A stretch of 64,000 bases of DNA. Source: Candidatus Gastranaerophilales bacterium (GTDB lineage: Bacteria > Cyanobacteriota > Vampirovibrionia > Gastranaerophilales > Gastranaerophilaceae). The stretch's first letter is position 1, and each line of letters starts with the position of its first letter. Where the stretch lies: assembly GCA_944322855.1 (NCBI GenBank), contig CALUQG010000005.1, positions 1 through 64,000 of the forward strand, written 5' to 3'. Of the stretch, positions 60,601-64,000 are shown piece after piece. Under the pieces are notes generated by a model. The model had not been told where the DNA came from. It ran no database searches and was given only the letters and a program-made list of their open reading frames with translations. A program made the translations under genes and the position numbers.

Positions 60601-61731
60601 ATGGGAACAAATTATTATGAAATATTAGGTGTCAGCAAAGATGCCACTCAAGCCGAAATAAAAATCGCTTTTCGAAAAAAAGCAAGAGAATTGCATCCTG
60701 ATGTAAACAAAGCTCCGGATGCCGAAGAAAAATTTAAGGAACTGGGAAAAGCATACGAAACTTTATCAAATGAAGAAAAACGTTCTTTATATGATAGATA
60801 TGGAGAAGAAGGCCTTACCAATGCCGGTTATAGTACATCCGGACCTTTTGATTTTGGCTTTGGCGACATAAATGATATATTTGAGTCGTTTTTTGGGATG
60901 GGAGGATTTTCTTCAGGCGGACGACAGGTTGACCCAAATGCACCTCAGCGTGGGCATGATTTAAGGTTGGATATTGAATTAGAATTTGAAGAAGCTGCAT
61001 TTGGAATAGAAAAAGAAATAAAAATTGATCACCTTGAAATGTGTAAGGAGTGTTATGGTACAGGCGCACAGCCAGGGACGAAACCTACAATTTGTCCCGA
61101 GTGTAACGGACAGGGCAGAGTAGTACATCTGACAAAAACTATCCTTGGAAGCATTCAACAGGTTACAACATGTCCAAAATGTAAAGGCACGGGACAAATA
61201 ATCTCCTCACCTTGTAAAAAATGTTCCGGTGAAGGGCGCATAGAAGTTGAAAAAACTTTAAAAGTGAAAATTCCTGCCGGTGTAGATAATAATGCTAAAA
61301 TTAGAATTGCTAAAGAAGGTGATGCTGGCAAAAATGGCGGTTCTAGCGGTGATTTGTATATTGTAATGTATGTTAAACCGCACAAAGAGTTTAAGCGTGA
61401 CGGTTTTAATGTTTATTCTGAGATTGATATTTCAATTCCTCAGGCTGTACTTGGAGATACTATTTCTGTTAAAACTATACATGGCGAAAAAGAATTGACT
61501 ATTCCATCCGGCATTGAATATGGTAAAATACTTACTATCAAAAATGCAGGTATTCCTTATCTTGGACATCCTGAGAAAAGGGGCGACCATCATGTTATGA
61601 TTAAATTCAAGACACCAAAATCTTTAAACGACGAAGAAAAAAGGCTGTATAGAAAGCTTTTTGAAATTTCTGAAAATAAAAAGCCAAATGAGAAATTTAT
61701 TGATAAGTTTAAAAATGCAATTCACAATTAG
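60601..61731 (+). CDS. dnaJ: Molecular chaperone DnaJ
   Basis: A 376-residue type I J-protein that delivers substrates to DnaK. J domain has HPD at 32-34; a Gly/Phe-rich linker follows (about 75-115); four zinc motifs [24 protein letters not shown] and CKKCSGEG are intact (about 143-215); C-terminal substrate domain follows. I start at ATG 60601 with GGGGA before it, nine bases beyond the overlapping GTG. Co-transcribed with grpE. Confidence 0.95.
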   Translation: MGTNYYEILGVSKDATQAEIKIAFRKKARELHPDVNKAPDAEEKFKELGKAYETLSNEEKRSLYDRYGEEGLTNAGYSTSGPFDFGFGDINDIFESFFGMGGFSSGGRQVDPNAPQRGHDLRLDIELEFEEAAFGIEKEIKIDHLEMCKECYGTGAQPGTKPTICPECNGQGRVVHLTKTILGSIQQVTTCPKCKGTGQIISSPCKKCSGEGRIEVEKTLKVKIPAGVDNNAKIRIAKEGDAGKNGGSSGDLYIVMYVKPHKEFKRDGFNVYSEIDISIPQAVLGDTISVKTIHGEKELTIPSGIEYGKILTIKNAGIPYLGHPEKRGDHHVMIKFKTPKSLNDEEKRLYRKLFEISENKKPNEKFIDKFKNAIHN

Positions 61732-61748
61732 AGATAGGATTTTACTTA

Positions 61749-63197
61749 ATGAAAACTTTATATAAATATTTAAGCATTTTTTTTATTGTATTTAGTTTAT
61801 TTTTAGTCTCAGACTTATCGTCCGTAGCAACAACATTGCCGCAAAAAGAGCAAGAATATATAAAAAAAGAATTGCCTAATGCTTCAATAAGATTTGATGG
61901 TTTAGTATCTCTGTCTGACGGTACACTTTATTTACCCGTTCTTCCTTCAAATCCAAATAAAAATGCTAAGGGGAAAATTGTGCTTACTGTACCATCAGGG
62001 AAAAGGCTTTCTCAGCTGCCTGATGTCGTCCTGTTTGATACTAATTTTGCTTTGTTAAAAGTCATAAAAACCAAAGATGGTAAATCTACAGTAGCCCAGC
62101 CTAAAGATATTCCACTTGTTGTTAAAACAGGTTTATTTCCCCAAGATATGTTAGTTCCTCCGGGGCTTTATATTCCAGAGGAATTAAAAATTATAATGGG
62201 AGATTTGAAAATTTCAACAACTGCTTCACGGGTTAATGATATTTTTAAAGAAGACAGCTTTATAAAAAAATCTGCTGCAACTACAAAATTTGTCCCTGTT
62301 CAGTATATGCTTGGCAAAACCTTGTTAATTACTTCTTTGGATTCAAAAGTTGTTAATGTCGTCCCTACCGACTCAACCACTCCTAAATTTACACTTACTT
62401 TAGAAAATTTACCCAAATTTATTTTGCCTGTGTGCAATGATGATTATATTTTAGTTGCGGCAGCAGGAAAAACTTATATAGATGTTGCAGATGTTAAGAA
62501 TGAAGTTTTGGCAAAAAAGCTTGATCTTTCATATCAGCCTTCTGAAATAATTTTAAATAGAGATAAAACAAGAGCATATGTTTCAGTGTGTGATGATCAG
62601 TCTATCTTTGTTATTGATTTAAAATCAATGTCTTTATTAGAAAAAATTAAAATAAAAGGTTATCCCAAAAACATATCTATTTCTCAAGATGACAAGATGA
62701 TTGTTTATCAGGACAAGAATACAGGGGATATTTATACCTTGTCTTTAGACGAATCTTATTTGAATAAGTATGTTTATAATGCTTCTAATGTTTCTAAGTT
62801 AGTCATAAAAGATAAAAATATATACATTTTATCAAGAACTTTAAGTGAGCTTCATGTTGTTGATACGGAAATTAAGGATTTGATATATAAACAGAAAGTT
62901 GCTCAAAAACCTGTTGATATGATTTTAAGGGATAACATTCTTTATATATTAGGTTCATCAAATGAATTAGATACATTTAACCTTGATGATTTCTCCTATA
63001 ACAATAAGATAAAATTCGGTAATACAGGTTTTGCAAAGAATATTGTTCCTGTTGAAAATACAAATTTATTTTTGATAACAAATGTTTCTGACAAAAAGTA
63101 TTTTGTATATGACTACAAAAATAATCAGGTGCTGCAGTCAGTTTCTCTGCCTGTAATGATTAATGATTTACAGATTATTAATAAAAAACTTAATTGA
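61749..63197 (+). CDS. Exported beta-propeller-like (YVTN) protein
   Basis: A 482-residue protein with a signal peptide (1-27, ending SVATTL). The C-terminal half (about 180-480) consists of repeated beta blades with AYVSVCDDQSIFVIDLKSM, IYILSRTLSELHVVDTE and ILYILGSSNELDTFNLDD, suggesting a seven-bladed YVTN-type propeller. No catalytic residues are evident. Likely periplasmic or surface-bound and involved in binding. It starts 17 bp after dnaJ, probably by readthrough; next gene overlaps by four bases. Confidence 0.75.
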   Translation: MKTLYKYLSIFFIVFSLFLVSDLSSVATTLPQKEQEYIKKELPNASIRFDGLVSLSDGTLYLPVLPSNPNKNAKGKIVLTVPSGKRLSQLPDVVLFDTNFALLKVIKTKDGKSTVAQPKDIPLVVKTGLFPQDMLVPPGLYIPEELKIIMGDLKISTTASRVNDIFKEDSFIKKSAATTKFVPVQYMLGKTLLITSLDSKVVNVVPTDSTTPKFTLTLENLPKFILPVCNDDYILVAAAGKTYIDVADVKNEVLAKKLDLSYQPSEIILNRDKTRAYVSVCDDQSIFVIDLKSMSLLEKIKIKGYPKNISISQDDKMIVYQDKNTGDIYTLSLDESYLNKYVYNASNVSKLVIKDKNIYILSRTLSELHVVDTEIKDLIYKQKVAQKPVDMILRDNILYILGSSNELDTFNLDDFSYNNKIKFGNTGFAKNIVPVENTNLFLITNVSDKKYFVYDYKNNQVLQSVSLPVMINDLQIINKKLN

Positions 63198-63211
63198 GAT
63201 TGATTTTTTTT

Positions 63212-63769
63212 ATGAATTTAATTGCACAAAATATATCTAACGAACTTGAAAAAACACAGCATGAATTTTGGAATATATCTCACCAAACTGCTGAATTTAT
63301 AAGTATGCTGATAAAAATTTCCAAAGTAAGAAATGTTCTTGAGATAGGAACATCAAACGGGTATTCAACACTCTGGATTGCTGATGCGTTAAAAGATTCG
63401 GGGCTAAACGGACATTTGACAACCATTGAATATTATGAGAAACGCCAGTGTATTGCCAGAGAAAATATTGAAAGATGTAATCTATCTGGGTTTGTTACAT
63501 TCAAACAGGGCAAAGCTCTGGAGATAATAAGCGCTCTTGATTTTATACCTGATATGGTTTTTATTGATGCTAACAAATCTGAATATATTCAATACTTTGA
63601 TATTTTAAAAGATAAGCTGCCGGTTGGTGCAATTATTCTTGCAGATAATGTAGTTTCACATGCTGCAAAAGTTGCGGATTTTCTTGAAGAAATTAAAAAT
63701 GATAATCGATTTCAGTCTCAGGTTCTGGACTTGCCTGCAGGCCTTTTAATGGCTTTAAAACTGTCCTAG
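63212..63769 (+). CDS. O-methyltransferase family 3 (CCoAOMT-like)
   Basis: A 185-residue SAM-dependent methyltransferase. I start at ATG 63212 instead of an upstream TTG within the previous gene. Motif I is NVLEIGTSNGYSTLWIADAL, then TTIEYYEKR (SAM ribose), VFIDANKSEYIQYFD (metal-binding Asp) and IILADNVVSHAAKVADF. Methylates catechol-like or other hydroxyls; a related role in tRNA hydroxyuridine methylation (TrmR) is also possible. Coupled with the propeller gene. Confidence 0.85.
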   Translation: MNLIAQNISNELEKTQHEFWNISHQTAEFISMLIKISKVRNVLEIGTSNGYSTLWIADALKDSGLNGHLTTIEYYEKRQCIARENIERCNLSGFVTFKQGKALEIISALDFIPDMVFIDANKSEYIQYFDILKDKLPVGAIILADNVVSHAAKVADFLEEIKNDNRFQSQVLDLPAGLLMALKLS

Positions 63770-63793
63770 TTTGTTATAGTTTTATTTCATGTA

Positions 63794-63826
63794 ACAAAAA
63801 AGACCCGTATAGTCGGATTTTTTTTG
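63794..63826 (+). terminator. Weak possible terminator after the methyltransferase
   Basis: AAAAAAGACCCG and CGGATTTTTTT flank a short loop; pairing is imperfect in the GC part. The T-run suggests termination but the stem is poor. Confidence 0.35.
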
Positions 63827-63850
63827 TTAAATTCAAATTGATTGTTTTTA

Positions 63851-64000
63851 TTAAGCTTCGTATTTTTTAAACAGAATAGAAGCATTGTGGCCGCCAAAGC
63901 CAAACGAATTTGTCAATGCATATTTTACATTAGCTTTTTGAGCTTTATGCGGAACATAATTCAAGTCAGCAACAGCTTCATCTTGATTATCAAGGTTTAT
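63851..64000 (-). CDS. fabF: 3-oxoacyl-ACP synthase II, C-terminal end (5' part outside window)
   Basis: Reverse-strand frame from the window edge to TAA at 63851-63853 gives 49 residues: [20 protein letters not shown], then [30 protein letters not shown] is the conserved end of FabF, including the catalytic His of the thiolase-fold active site. It elongates acyl-ACP in fatty-acid synthesis. Only the last tenth is visible. Confidence 0.88.
   Translation of the reverse strand: MNLDNQDEAVADLNYVPHKAQKANVKYALTNSFGFGGHNASILFKKYEA

Noticed and set aside
1-64000. Prophage, insertion sequence or integrated element
   Set aside because: No transposase, integrase, capsid or terminal inverted repeats; coding style is uniform across the window.

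Overview
The window is 64 kb of AT-rich (roughly one-third GC), gene-dense bacterial DNA. It has no rRNA, tRNA, insertion sequence, prophage or CRISPR array that I can see. The cell suggested is an anaerobic or fermentative diderm related to Cyanobacteria, most likely a non-photosynthetic gut lineage such as Gastranaerophilales (Vampirovibrionia/Melainabacteria). That assignment is inference. It rests on a response regulator that reads like cyanobacterial RpaA, a cyanobacterial-style amidase-murI pair, a HydF maturase ([FeFe] hydrogenase), outer-membrane biogenesis proteins (TolC-like, Skp/OmpH-like, AsmA-like), an orphan FliD, and many lineage-type hypothetical proteins.

Layout. 1-2.6 kb: the end of a protein built from 48-residue tandem repeats, then two tandem paralogous membrane proteins on the minus strand. 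2.7-6.4 kb: two zinc alcohol dehydrogenases, a divergent GlcF-like Fe-S protein and a small tail-anchored protein. 6.5-10.2 kb: a type IV pilin-like protein, mtnP, yggT, a disordered protein and obgE. 10.2-17.4 kb: ctp protease, rpaA-like regulator, speD, murI, amidase, a TPR protein and a putative Cys-His-Asp enzyme. 17.5-23.3 kb: a six-gene minus-strand operon (dehydrogenase, flippase-like membrane protein, hydF, RWYD-repeat protein, folE2, aminotransferase). 23.3-30.5 kb: a papain/C39-like protein, an orphan OLD-type TOPRIM protein, a diguanylate cyclase-like protein with a degenerate signature, a beta-lactamase-fold hydrolase, an omega-like subunit, rpsT, a membrane HELGH peptidase and YbaK. 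30.5-37.2 kb: a TolC-like efflux gene behind palindromic operator sequences, a PHP phosphoesterase, an EmrB-type exporter and an iron alcohol dehydrogenase. 37.2-47.4 kb: a 941-residue protein of unknown function, leuD-like, a GAF-GGDEF-HD-GYP protein, isocitrate dehydrogenase, pncC, rqcP and exported proteins. 47.4-64 kb: a 1493-residue AsmA-like protein, ompH, pyrimidine phosphorylase, fliD, recR-ybaB, a pilin-like protein, clpP, a conserved coiled-coil protein, a zinc-ribbon protein, two tiny genes, grpE-dnaJ, a propeller-like exported protein, an O-methyltransferase and the end of fabF.

How the parts relate. Core housekeeping (obgE, rpsT, recR-ybaB, clpP, grpE-dnaJ, fabF, murI) is interspersed with envelope functions and small proteins. 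Two patterns cut across gene boundaries. First, several otherwise unrelated hypothetical proteins, including two with cysteine-enzyme-like triads, carry a short aromatic motif (hydrophobic-x-F-K/R/G) in a low-complexity N-terminal segment. Second, four short or hypothetical genes are preceded by a near-identical AT-rich element (TTGTTTTTATATAT-like). Both are proposed as the most interesting signals here and both need genome-wide counting to confirm.
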